From NCBI GenBank assembly GCA_002634395.1, contig NSJM01000029.1, positions 1 through 33,222 of the forward strand: a stretch of DNA of 33,222 nt, given 5' to 3'. The stretch is from Candidatus Methylomirabilis sp. GTDB taxonomy: Bacteria > Methylomirabilota > Methylomirabilia > Methylomirabilales > Methylomirabilaceae. This document shows positions 8,464 to 16,143 of the stretch, in pieces. Position 1 is the stretch's first letter. Every line of letters starts with the position of its first letter. The notes under the pieces were generated by a model. That model was not told the origin of the DNA. It did no database searches and saw only the letters and a program-made list of their open reading frames with translations. Position numbers and translations under genes: made by a program.

Positions 8464-8502
8464 TGGTGGGCTGTGGCGCCACGGGTATGCCACAGCCCAC
8501 CA
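8464..8502. repeat. Perfect 14-bp inverted repeat
   Basis: Arms TGGTGGGCTGTGGC (8464-8477) and its exact complement (8489-8502) enclose an 11-base loop. A strong RNA hairpin is predicted on either strand. No T-run follows on either side, so it is not a canonical intrinsic terminator, though it lies 178 bases after the haem-binding protein gene and could protect its 3' end. Confidence 0.65.
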
Positions 8503-8655
8503 CTATTCTCAGTGTGTTCTCACACCACCTGCAATCGTCTCCTCGCGAACAGCGATATATCCATGTCGACATTCCTCTCAGGCGATTTGTTGTTTTCGAA
8601 AGGGGGTTGCCCTTCACTCCTCACGCTCTTTCGGAGCAGAGAAAAGGTCTGGTCG

Positions 8656-8677
8656 TATACGCCATAATGCGTATTGC
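8656..8677. repeat. 22-bp repeat with palindromic core, copy 2
   Basis: Same 22 bases and orientation as 6764-6785, 1,892 bases downstream of it. Palindrome arms at 8657-8662 and 8669-8674. Flanking bases on both sides differ from copy 1, so the identity is confined to the element. No gene starts directly behind this copy. Confidence 0.8.
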
Positions 8678-8950
8678 AGGATACTGCAGTCCAGCGGAGA
8701 ATAATCAAATTTGTGTCTGGATTTATGTGCGACCACACAGAAGAGACGGAGTTTCACGACGAGATATATCCGGCGCGAGGAGAAATCCAGGAGGGCCGAG
8801 GCGTGCTTATCGTGTGATCTTCAGTGCGTGCTTTCCATGACTGCAAAGGAGGTAGTTGTTATTAACTAAATGGGCGTCGGGCCGCGACTTTGTTGTGTTG
8901 AGTTGTGTGCCGCGCCGAATTTGTGCAAAAGGCTGCAGTATTCTTTAACC

Positions 8951-9025
8951 ATGTTGGAGGCTGTAGTGTTCGATGCGGCGGATCTCCCGCCGATATCTAC
9001 CAATGACGGAGGCAGAGTCGGATGA
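8951..9025 (+). CDS. Possible 24-codon leader ORF overlapping the oxidase start
   Basis: An ATG-initiated frame of 24 codons ends with TGA at 9023-9025, overlapping the oxidase ATG (9022-9024) as ATGA. Such overlaps usually mean translational coupling. The GGAGG used by the oxidase (9008-9012) lies inside this frame. No good ribosome site precedes the mini-ORF's own ATG, so translation is doubtful. The peptide resembles nothing I know. Confidence 0.25.
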   Translation: MLEAVVFDAADLPPISTNDGGRVG

Positions 9026-11415
9026 ATGAGATGAATGTCAAAGACCAGATGTTAGGACAAGGAAAGAGAATGGGGCTCGCGCTGGTCACTGCATTGGCGG
9101 TGGCGGTGGCGGTGGCGGTGGCGGTCGTCTCTCCTGTATCAGCGGCCAAGAGTCCGCAGATCCCGTTGGATGCCGAGACGATCCCGCAGTTTGCGCATCC
9201 GCTGCCGCTGCTCAATATCGGCGGTGATGGGACGAGCGGCATCGCGACCTTTGGCGGCATCGGGCCGACGGAGATCCATATTTGTGAGTTTGATGCCAAG
9301 GTGCTGCCGCCTGGCACGCCGGGCGTGACGGCCAATACGCGCTCGTGGGGATATGTGTACGGCACCACATGTCCGGCTTCAGCCGATCCGACCTATACGC
9401 GAGACAGCTTCATCGGTCCGGTGCTCGTGGCCATTCGTAATATGGGAACTCAACTGAAGGTTGTGAACGACCTTCCAAATGCCCGCGATACCGGAGTGCT
9501 GGCGTATAAATATTCCGTTGATCAGACCGTGCACTGGGCCGATCCGCTGAACGACGAGGTCGGCGACTGCCATCATGCGGCGCAGATGGGAGAGATTCCA
9601 TCTCCCGGAAGTGACTGCTCGAAGAACTATGCGGAGGTCCCCCCACCGGCTAACCCGACTGTTCCGGCCGCTGTTCACCTGCATGGCGCCCTCCTTCCGC
9701 CGGAATTGGACGGCGGTCCGGATGCCTGGGTGACCAGCGACGGGATCAAGGGCCACGGCTATTACACCTCTCCATCGCCCGACCCGATCCCGAACAATGG
9801 GTTTGTCTACAACTATCCTAACCGCCAGGAAGCATCGGCACTGATCTACCATGATCACATTCTCGGCGGCCTGCGTTTGAATCTTTATGCAGGGATCGCG
9901 TCTGCCTACGTCCTCGAGGACCCCGCCATCATCCGCAAAGACGCGACCGGGGTATGGGTGAGTACGGCTATCGCCCCCCTCGCCTCCTGTGAATCGGATT
10001 CGAAAAAATGCCTGCCCGTCAACCTGCCCGGCTCTGCCGAGATCATCCCGATTGTCATCCAGGACCGCATCTTCGATACCAATGGGCAGCTTTTCTGGCC
10101 AGCCGATAGCATTCGCGGTGTCCAGTTGAGCCCGAATCCCGAGCATCCCTACTGGGTGCCGGATTTCTTCGGTGACACGATCGTAGTTAATGGGAAAGCG
10201 TGGCCGTACCTTGACATCCAGCCCAAGCGTTACCGCTTTCTCTTTATCAATGCCTCCCACTCTCGTATCTATGACCTGAGCCTCGGGGTGCCGATGTGGA
10301 TTATCGCGACCGATGGCGGGTACCTGGATAAACCGGTTAAGATCGACCACCTACCCATCACGTCCGGCGAGCGATACGAGGTGATTATCGATTTCGCCGG
10401 TAAGGCCGGGAAAAATCTGGTTCTCGCGAACTCGGCTGCCGCCCCATATCCGGATGGTGTGTCGCCGAACCCTGCGACGCTGGGCCGTGTCATGCAGTTC
10501 CGCGTCCAGACGCCCGGGACTCCTGTCGTTGACGCCAGCTACGACCCGGTCTCCGATACGCCGCTGCGACCAGAAGAAAACAAGCTCGTACGTCTGGTCA
10601 AGCCGAAGAAGGGAAAGTTGGCTGTGAAAAAGAAGAAGGTCGCCGCGACCCGCCAGCTTGTCTTTAACGATGTGAACGGTCCGGCGCAAGATGCCATCAA
10701 CCCGGTAACCGGTCTGCTGACATCGTACCTGGGCGGACGGTTGGAGATCCTGTCCAACAATACCAAGTGGTCCGGCGAATCGACGCGCACCTATGGCGAC
10801 TTCACGCCGGTGCCGCTTGGCGGAGTCACGAACCACTACTCGGAGTTCAATGGGGAGGGCAATATAGAGGTCGTCGAGTTTGTTAATTTGACAGAAGTCT
10901 CTCATGCTCAACACTTGCACGGGACCACATTCCAGGTTCTTAACCGACAGAATATCAACAAGGGCGCCTATATGGCGGCCTACAATACGGCGTTTCCGGG
11001 AGGAAGTTTTATCGCCGGTTTCGGCCCACCCTTGAACTACAACCCTTCTAATGCCTCGGGTAAGAAATATGGCGGCAATCCCGACGTCAAACCCTTCCTG
11101 CAGGGGTCCGTCATTCCGCCTCGGCCCGAGGAGGCCGGCTGGAAGGATACCGTCATTGTCCTTCCCGACCAGGTGACCCGAGTTGCCGTACGCTATGCAC
11201 CCACCGATCTCTCGACAAAAGCGAAGGCGGAGGAGTTGTACTTCCCCTTCGATCCCAGCGGGGGTTCCATTGGCGGGGAGCGATATGGCTTTGTCGACCA
11301 CTGCCACATGACCGAACATGAGGACAACGAGATGATGCGACCCAGCCTGATAAATTTGAATCCCAGTGCACCGGCGCCGGGGGACAGGCTGTTGAAGAAA
11401 GGCATCGACTACTGA
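9022..11415 (+). CDS. CotA/laccase-like multicopper oxidase, exported
   Basis: Predicted to oxidise a substrate (phenol, metal ion or another protein) at a type 1 copper and reduce O2 to water at a trinuclear cluster. It has 797 residues, far longer than CotA (about 510). A signal peptide with a Val-Ala repeat core ends near residue 42. Copper ligands are complete: HLH (219-221), HDH (277-279), HxxHxH (628-633) and HCH-x3-H-x4-M (760-771), the last closely matching the CotA HCH...HED..MM box. An extra Lys-rich stretch (around 530-545) and long inserts are present. GGAGG lies nine bases before the ATG; in-frame ATGs at codons 4, 10 and 17 are alternatives. The start overlaps a mini-ORF, and the stop overlaps another leading into the cytochrome fusion gene, so the two are probably one operon. 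Confidence 0.93.
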   Translation: MNEMNVKDQMLGQGKRMGLALVTALAVAVAVAVAVVSPVSAAKSPQIPLDAETIPQFAHPLPLLNIGGDGTSGIATFGGIGPTEIHICEFDAKVLPPGTPGVTANTRSWGYVYGTTCPASADPTYTRDSFIGPVLVAIRNMGTQLKVVNDLPNARDTGVLAYKYSVDQTVHWADPLNDEVGDCHHAAQMGEIPSPGSDCSKNYAEVPPPANPTVPAAVHLHGALLPPELDGGPDAWVTSDGIKGHGYYTSPSPDPIPNNGFVYNYPNRQEASALIYHDHILGGLRLNLYAGIASAYVLEDPAIIRKDATGVWVSTAIAPLASCESDSKKCLPVNLPGSAEIIPIVIQDRIFDTNGQLFWPADSIRGVQLSPNPEHPYWVPDFFGDTIVVNGKAWPYLDIQPKRYRFLFINASHSRIYDLSLGVPMWIIATDGGYLDKPVKIDHLPITSGERYEVIIDFAGKAGKNLVLANSAAAPYPDGVSPNPATLGRVMQFRVQTPGTPVVDASYDPVSDTPLRPEENKLVRLVKPKKGKLAVKKKKVAATRQLVFNDVNGPAQDAINPVTGLLTSYLGGRLEILSNNTKWSGESTRTYGDFTPVPLGGVTNHYSEFNGEGNIEVVEFVNLTEVSHAQHLHGTTFQVLNRQNINKGAYMAAYNTAFPGGSFIAGFGPPLNYNPSNASGKKYGGNPDVKPFLQGSVIPPRPEEAGWKDTVIVLPDQVTRVAVRYAPTDLSTKAKAEELYFPFDPSGGSIGGERYGFVDHCHMTEHEDNEMMRPSLINLNPSAPAPGDRLLKKGIDY
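9096..9125 (+). repeat. Hexanucleotide tandem repeat (GGCGGT)x5
   Basis: Five exact head-to-tail copies of GGCGGT encode the (Val-Ala)n core of the multicopper oxidase signal peptide. Because the unit is six bases, gain or loss of copies would change the hydrophobic core by two residues without breaking the frame. Confidence 0.9.
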
Positions 11416-11498
11416 TGCTGCATCCGGTTGTTCATACCGATCGCATCATGCTTGGGAAGGATACGACGATGAAGGTTACAGCCAATCTACCGGAATAA
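11415..11498 (+). CDS. Possible 27-codon coupling ORF between oxidase and cytochrome genes
   Basis: The ATG at 11415 overlaps the oxidase TGA (TGATG), and after 27 codons the TAA at 11496-11498 runs into the ribosome site of the next gene (TAAGGAG). Ribosomes terminating here would be delivered to the cytochrome start 14 bases later. Peptide starts MLHPVVHTDR; no family is recognised. It spans almost the entire gap between the two genes. Whether it is translated is unknown. Confidence 0.3.
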   Translation: MLHPVVHTDRIMLGKDTTMKVTANLPE

Positions 11499-11511
11499 GG
11501 AGCGCCAGCCT

Positions 11512-14028
11512 ATGAAGCGGTTATCAATTTATCTCGCAGTGGCAATAGCGGTCTTGATGGGGAACGATGCTTACGCGACCTCCGTACAGACGCAGGAGCC
11601 GGCTACAATCTTCGCTCGAGCCTGCGCGAGCTGCCACGGTGCAAAAGGTCTCGGAGGTGTGTCGTGGGTTAAGAACGATCCCTCAGACCAACGAATAGCT
11701 CCTCAGATTGCCGGATTCACCGCCGACACTATCAAAGTGATGGTCAGACGAGGAGCCGACAGCGCGGCGATGCCGGCATTCGGTGTCCAGGAAATTACCG
11801 ATGCCGAATTGGATGCTCTGGCAACCTTTGTCCAGAACAATCCAAACGGCGTGCCGACACCGACGAAGCCCAGCGGGAAGGCGTTTGTTCTGTACGTGCT
11901 GGATGCTGACCCGTGGTTTACGGATCGTGGCGAGGACAATTCAGCCGATCCCTTTAATGATGTGAGAAGGGTGGTTCTGAAGGAGAATCAGTACCTGAAG
12001 GTGGTCAATACCGGTCGGACCTGGCACGCCTTTACAAATGCCGATGCAGGCAAAGACTCCGGGTTTATCGGCTATGCCGGTAACTACAAGAAGAAGAAAG
12101 GGGACCTCGATCAGAAGGTGAAAGCTGGGAAAGGTTTCTACTATGCCGACCAGACCACCGGCTTGGCGCCGGGCTGCAACAAATATATCTGTAAGATCCA
12201 CCCCTACATGTCGGTCGAGGTCTGCACGGTTGGCAGCGTGCCGAAAGGTCCGAACGATGCGCTCGGCCTGACACGAGCGCACAAGCATCCGCTGGGGCTT
12301 CCACCGGCTCCCGGCAATGGTGACGAGGTGTGGGTCAGCACCCAAAGTCAGGAGGAGGTGGGTGAAAAGACTACAAAAGTCAAGAACAAGTCAGTGAAGG
12401 ATTTCGATGGAGCCTATCAGGTCATCAATACTGCCACCTGGAACATCACCCGCATCCCCAATGTCGGTAATAACCCGCACAATGCCTGGCCTGGCCATAC
12501 GGCGACTCGGGATGTGGTGATCTCAACCAACTGGCATGACAATCGCCTGTCGTTGATGGATGCGAACACCAAGACGCTTGTCAGCCAGTTCCGTTCTGGC
12601 GCTACCAACGCCCACGTCATGGTGGCACCTGGTCCCGACAACCGCGATGACTGGTTTGTCACCCATATGGGTGGGATTGCGACCGCGGCCATCAGCGCCG
12701 AGTTGCTTGAAGCAGGGCACAATCCCAACATCGGCCTCTTGCGGGGCGCGCCGGGACCGCACGGTCTCTGGTTTTGCGATGACACGTACCACTTTATCGT
12801 TGCCGATACCTTCAATAACTCGACCTCTATGTATGATGTCGACTTCGGGAATCTGGCGACAACCACGACCGGCGGGACGATCCCCTTGGCAACCGGCCTC
12901 CAAAACGGCTTCGGAGCTGGGGGCTGCGCGCGCGGCATAGCCGCGAATGCCGGAACCGCCGATCTTGCTATCTACGATATCGATTCCACCATTGGCTCTG
13001 AGCAACTTGACCACAACACAACATGGTCCGCAGCCACGACTAACGGGCTGCACAAAAATGGGGCCGGTAACCTCGCGGTCAAAGTGACCGATTCTGAAAC
13101 GGATTTGATCACGCCGCATCCGCTCGCGCCTACGGAGACCATTGAACAGAAACGATGGGCGCATATGCCGATCCAAAGCCCTGTCAGCCCTCTGGATGCC
13201 ACGACCCATGGCCGTTTTACGGTTACCGCCAACAAGGCCAGCTTCAACGTCTTGATTACCGGCATGGACTCGACCACCGGGCTGCCGTGGGGAAGCTTCA
13301 TGGTGCCGGCAGGTCTTGGCGCCCATGGAGTCACCTTCGGCAAAAAAGGGCAGTGCGACACCGATCATGACGGCACGGAGGACACGCCGGCCTCTGCCGC
13401 CGTTATCTGCTATTACGCCTATGTGACCAACACGTTTGAAGATTATGTCAGTGTCTACGATCTGGAAAAGATCGATATCAATAACGATCGTGTGAACAAT
13501 AATCCGGCGGGTGTCGGGATGCAGAACCCCGGCTCGGCGCTGCTAACGGAGCGGGTCTACCTCGAAGGGGGGGCGGTGCAGGCGGTCACGACCCTCGATC
13601 CCGGTATCGCCACGCTGTGCGGTTCTGTGTTGGATTGCGGCACGGGCCCAACTGGCGGCACGTACATCTCTAATCTGCCCATCGGGATCCTGTGCCCCGA
13701 CTGCCGCAGCGGTGTGCACGTGGGTGATATCCCCTTGGTCTTGACCACCGGCGCCCCATTGGCAGGCCCTGCAGGTGACCCTGCTATTGCCGATAGCCTG
13801 ACCAATAGCGGGGTCAAGTCGAAGTATGCCTATCTCAAAGAGCCGGTGTGGGTGGATACCATGACTGTGGGATGTGTCTTAGGGGCCAATGACTGCGATA
13901 ATATCGCATCAGAAGGGACGGAGGTTGGTAACCTGAACACGGAAGTGACGCTTGATCTGGAGCTTGGGACGAACACAGGCGCCCAGGGTATTGTTGTAAG
14001 ACCTGCCTCAGCTCCCTGGACGCCATAA
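11512..14028 (+). CDS. Cytochrome c - cupredoxin - beta-propeller fusion protein, exported
   Basis: Predicted periplasmic electron-transfer protein or enzyme of 838 residues. A signal peptide (to about residue 22) precedes a class I cytochrome c domain with CASCH (38-42) and a likely axial Met87 in AAMPAFG. Next is a cupredoxin domain (about 122-240) with type 1 copper ligands His172 (TWHAFTN) and Cys227, His230, Met233 in CKIHPYM, the spacing seen in amicyanin; Cys222 and Cys238 could form a flanking disulfide. The remaining 600 residues look like a beta-propeller with repeated WHDNRLSLMD- and YVTN-like strands and recurring GxHG turns. TAAGGAG supports the start. I know no characterised protein with this order of domains. 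The oxidase immediately upstream is a likely electron partner; the substrate is unknown. Confidence 0.85.
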   Translation: MKRLSIYLAVAIAVLMGNDAYATSVQTQEPATIFARACASCHGAKGLGGVSWVKNDPSDQRIAPQIAGFTADTIKVMVRRGADSAAMPAFGVQEITDAELDALATFVQNNPNGVPTPTKPSGKAFVLYVLDADPWFTDRGEDNSADPFNDVRRVVLKENQYLKVVNTGRTWHAFTNADAGKDSGFIGYAGNYKKKKGDLDQKVKAGKGFYYADQTTGLAPGCNKYICKIHPYMSVEVCTVGSVPKGPNDALGLTRAHKHPLGLPPAPGNGDEVWVSTQSQEEVGEKTTKVKNKSVKDFDGAYQVINTATWNITRIPNVGNNPHNAWPGHTATRDVVISTNWHDNRLSLMDANTKTLVSQFRSGATNAHVMVAPGPDNRDDWFVTHMGGIATAAISAELLEAGHNPNIGLLRGAPGPHGLWFCDDTYHFIVADTFNNSTSMYDVDFGNLATTTTGGTIPLATGLQNGFGAGGCARGIAANAGTADLAIYDIDSTIGSEQLDHNTTWSAATTNGLHKNGAGNLAVKVTDSETDLITPHPLAPTETIEQKRWAHMPIQSPVSPLDATTHGRFTVTANKASFNVLITGMDSTTGLPWGSFMVPAGLGAHGVTFGKKGQCDTDHDGTEDTPASAAVICYYAYVTNTFEDYVSVYDLEKIDINNDRVNNNPAGVGMQNPGSALLTERVYLEGGAVQAVTTLDPGIATLCGSVLDCGTGPTGGTYISNLPIGILCPDCRSGVHVGDIPLVLTTGAPLAGPAGDPAIADSLTNSGVKSKYAYLKEPVWVDTMTVGCVLGANDCDNIASEGTEVGNLNTEVTLDLELGTNTGAQGIVVRPASAPWTP

Positions 14029-14052
14029 ATCGCCCATCGAGGTTCGGTCATT

Positions 14053-14091
14053 ATGAGGAGGGGTTCGAATTGAACCCCTCCTCATTTTTTT
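14053..14091 (+). terminator. Strong Rho-independent terminator after the cytochrome fusion gene
   Basis: Perfect 14-base arms (14053-14066 and 14072-14085) with a five-base loop GAATT are followed by seven T (14085-14091). It closes the oxidase/cytochrome operon 24 bases after the stop codon. Confidence 0.95.
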
Positions 14092-14125
14092 GGTCTCTTC
14101 CGCCTTTTGTAGGGTCCCATTAGAG

Positions 14126-14154
14126 TTGACGCGGATGCCATGGAGGCGTATCCT
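14126..14154 (+). promoter_or_regulatory. Candidate promoter of the HAD phosphatase - ald operon
   Basis: TTGACG (14126-14131), 17-base spacer, TATCCT (14149-14154). It lies between the terminator of the previous operon and the phosphatase start at 14213, where a promoter is expected. The -10 is only a four-of-six match. Confidence 0.42.
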
Positions 14155-14212
14155 CTGCATCCATGAATGCCACACAAATGAACGCAATCGACGCAATGAA
14201 CGCATAGGAGAG

Positions 14213-14899
14213 ATGGGAAAGCTCAAGGCGATCATCTTCGACGTGGATGGGACGCTGGCCGATACGGAGGTCTATGGGCATCTGGCGGCCTGCAACGAGG
14301 CGTTCGCGCGGATGGGATTCGACATCCGCTGGAGCTGGGAGGAGTTCAAAGAGCTGCTGAAGATTCCCGGCAATGCCCGGCGGATGCGGCTGGCGCTCTC
14401 GACCCGGACATCGCTCTCCGAGACCGAACTCGACCGGATCGTACCGGAGCTGTTCGCACTGAAGAAAGAGGGCTACTTGAAGCGGGTTGATAAGCTGCCG
14501 CTTCTTCCCGGTGTGGCCAGGATCATCCGCGAGGCGATCGATCGTGGTGTCCGGCTGGCGATCGTGTCGGTTACCGATGAGGATCAGATTGTCGCGCTCC
14601 TCAAGGCGCAGATCCCCGATGCGCTCGACCATTTCTCCCCGATTTTCGGCAAACAATCCGGCGAGAAGAACTCAGCCCTCTATGCTCGGTGCGCCGCGAT
14701 GCTTGAATACGATGCGTCGGAGATTCTGGTTATCGAGGATTCCGAGAAAGGCGCCAAGGCGGCCAAGGGAGCCGGCCTACCCTGTGCGGTCGTCTATAAC
14801 GACTATACCAAGGGCCAGGACTTTACCGGCGCCGAGCTGGTGGTCCGGAGCCTGGAGTGTCTGAACCTCGACCTCCTGGAAAGGTTGTGCCTGGGCTGA
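14213..14899 (+). CDS. HAD-superfamily phosphatase, CbbY-like
   Basis: Haloacid-dehalogenase fold hydrolase acting on a small phosphorylated metabolite, probably a sugar phosphate. It has 228 residues. Motif I is FDVDGTLADTE with nucleophile Asp10 and acid/base Asp12; motif II is the Ser/Thr of IVSVTDED; a lysine in GKQSGEKN is motif III; VIEDSEKGAKAA is the acidic metal-binding motif IV. The helical cap between residues 18 and 90 places it near CbbY, phosphoglycolate phosphatase and beta-phosphoglucomutase. CbbY removes xylulose-1,5-bisphosphate in Calvin-cycle organisms, but that specificity cannot be read here. The start at 14213 follows AGGAG; a longer open frame upstream to 14090 overlaps the terminator and promoter and is not coding. 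It leads a likely operon with alanine dehydrogenase 102 bases downstream. Confidence 0.88.
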   Translation: MGKLKAIIFDVDGTLADTEVYGHLAACNEAFARMGFDIRWSWEEFKELLKIPGNARRMRLALSTRTSLSETELDRIVPELFALKKEGYLKRVDKLPLLPGVARIIREAIDRGVRLAIVSVTDEDQIVALLKAQIPDALDHFSPIFGKQSGEKNSALYARCAAMLEYDASEILVIEDSEKGAKAAKGAGLPCAVVYNDYTKGQDFTGAELVVRSLECLNLDLLERLCLG

Positions 14900-15001
14900 C
14901 CAGGAGGCGCGCAATCGCGTGTGCGGGATCGGTCCTTGACATCGTCAAGGGCGATATGTCACTGTCCGCATGGCACATCATCGTCTGCCAGTGGAGCGGC
15001 A

Positions 15002-16120
15002 ATGGTCATCGGGGTCCCGAAAGAGATCAAAGAGGCTGAGAGCCGGGTGGCAGTCATCCCGGCCGGCGTGCAGGCCCTGCGGGCGCATGGGCACCGGGTG
15101 CTGGTCCAGCGGGGGGCCGGGGTCGGCTCCGGCTTGCCGGACGAGGCCTACGCCAGGGCAGGGGCAGAGCTGGTGGGCGATCCGAGCATGATCTATGGTG
15201 AGGCTGATCTTATCTGCAAGGTCAAGGAACCGATCCCTCCCGAGTGCGAGATGCTCCGGGAAGGACAGGTGTTATTTACCTTCCTGCATCTGGCGCCCAC
15301 GCCTGAACTCACCAAACGGCTCCTTGCACGGCGGGTGGTGGCGGTGGCCTATGAGACCGTGCAGACGCCGGACGGCCGAAAGCCGCTGCTCGAGCCGATG
15401 AGCGAGATCGCAGGACGGATGGCCGTCCACATCGGGGCGTACTATCTGGCTACCCCGCATGGCGGGCGAGGTGTGCTGATCGGCGGAGTACCCGGGGTCC
15501 CCCCCGCCACCGTGGTGATCCTCGGCGGCGGAACCGTCGGGGCAAATGCGGCGAAGGTGGCGGCGGGCATGGGCGCCTGGGTCTATCTGCTGGACGTAAA
15601 CCAGGCTTGCATGCGTCACCTTGACGAGATCCTGCCCGAGAATGTGACGACCCTCATTTCAAACCAGATGAGTATCGAGGAGTGCGTGAGGCGGGCCGAT
15701 ATCCTGATCGGGGCCGTTTACATCTCCGGGGCCAGAGCCCCCAAGCTGGTGACCCGAGAGATGGTCACGCTCATGAAGCCGGGATCGGTCATCGTCGATG
15801 TGGCCATCGACCAGGGCGGTTGCATCGAGACCAGCCGCCCCACCTCCCACAGCGATCCTGTCTACGTTGTAGATGGCATCGTGCACTACTGTGTCTCCAA
15901 TATGCCTGGCGCCTTCGCCAGAACCTCGACCTTTGCCCTCACCAACGTCACCCTTCCCTATGCCCTCCGGATCGCCGACAGCGGGTGGCGTCGGGCCATT
16001 CTGGAGTGCCCGGAGCTGTCGCTGGGACTGAATGTCGCCCTCGGTCACATTACCCATCCCGCTGTGGCCGACGCGCATGGCCTGGCCTACCTGTCGCCTC
16101 TGGATGTGGCGAAGGCTTAG
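15002..16120 (+). CDS. ald: Alanine dehydrogenase
   Basis: NAD-dependent reversible oxidative deamination of L-alanine to pyruvate and ammonia in the cytoplasm. It has 372 residues, the standard length. Substrate and catalytic residues match the family exactly: Arg15 (ESRVAVIP), Lys75 (KVKEP), His96 (FLHLAP) and Asp270 (VAIDQGG). The Rossmann glycine motif GGGTVG is at 175-180. The start ATG at 15002 is chosen because it opens with the conserved MVIGVPKEIKEAE and has GGAG five bases upstream; the frame is open further upstream to 14921. It is the middle gene of the phosphatase - ald - methyltransferase group and may serve nitrogen assimilation or alanine turnover. Confidence 0.97.
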   Translation: MVIGVPKEIKEAESRVAVIPAGVQALRAHGHRVLVQRGAGVGSGLPDEAYARAGAELVGDPSMIYGEADLICKVKEPIPPECEMLREGQVLFTFLHLAPTPELTKRLLARRVVAVAYETVQTPDGRKPLLEPMSEIAGRMAVHIGAYYLATPHGGRGVLIGGVPGVPPATVVILGGGTVGANAAKVAAGMGAWVYLLDVNQACMRHLDEILPENVTTLISNQMSIEECVRRADILIGAVYISGARAPKLVTREMVTLMKPGSVIVDVAIDQGGCIETSRPTSHSDPVYVVDGIVHYCVSNMPGAFARTSTFALTNVTLPYALRIADSGWRRAILECPELSLGLNVALGHITHPAVADAHGLAYLSPLDVAKA

Positions 16121-16143
16121 CGCGTGGCGATCGTCCTCCATCG

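Larger units (their letters stand above)
8287..9021. other. Long intergenic region upstream of the multicopper oxidase
   Basis: 735 bases with no convincing gene; open frames here lack ribosome sites and family resemblance. It contains a long perfect hairpin (8464-8502), the second copy of the 22-bp palindromic repeat (8656-8677) and a 24-codon mini-ORF overlapping the oxidase start. I found no clear sigma70 or sigma54 promoter for the oxidase gene. Confidence 0.6.

Noticed and set aside
8466-8840. 124-codon open frame downstream of the haem-protein gene
   Set aside because: It starts within the perfect hairpin, contains the 22-bp repeat, has no ribosome site and an Arg/His/Pro-rich composition typical of noncoding frames in GC-rich DNA.
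11512-14028. Reading the fusion protein as a nitrous oxide reductase
   Set aside because: The copper motif is single-cysteine type 1 (C-x2-H-x2-M) and not the two-cysteine CuA motif, the cupredoxin precedes the propeller, and an N-terminal cytochrome is added. The order and ligands do not fit canonical NosZ.
14063-14077. GGTTCGAAT-like string suggesting a tRNA T-arm
   Set aside because: It is the loop region of the perfect terminator hairpin after the cytochrome fusion gene; no acceptor or anticodon stems surround it.
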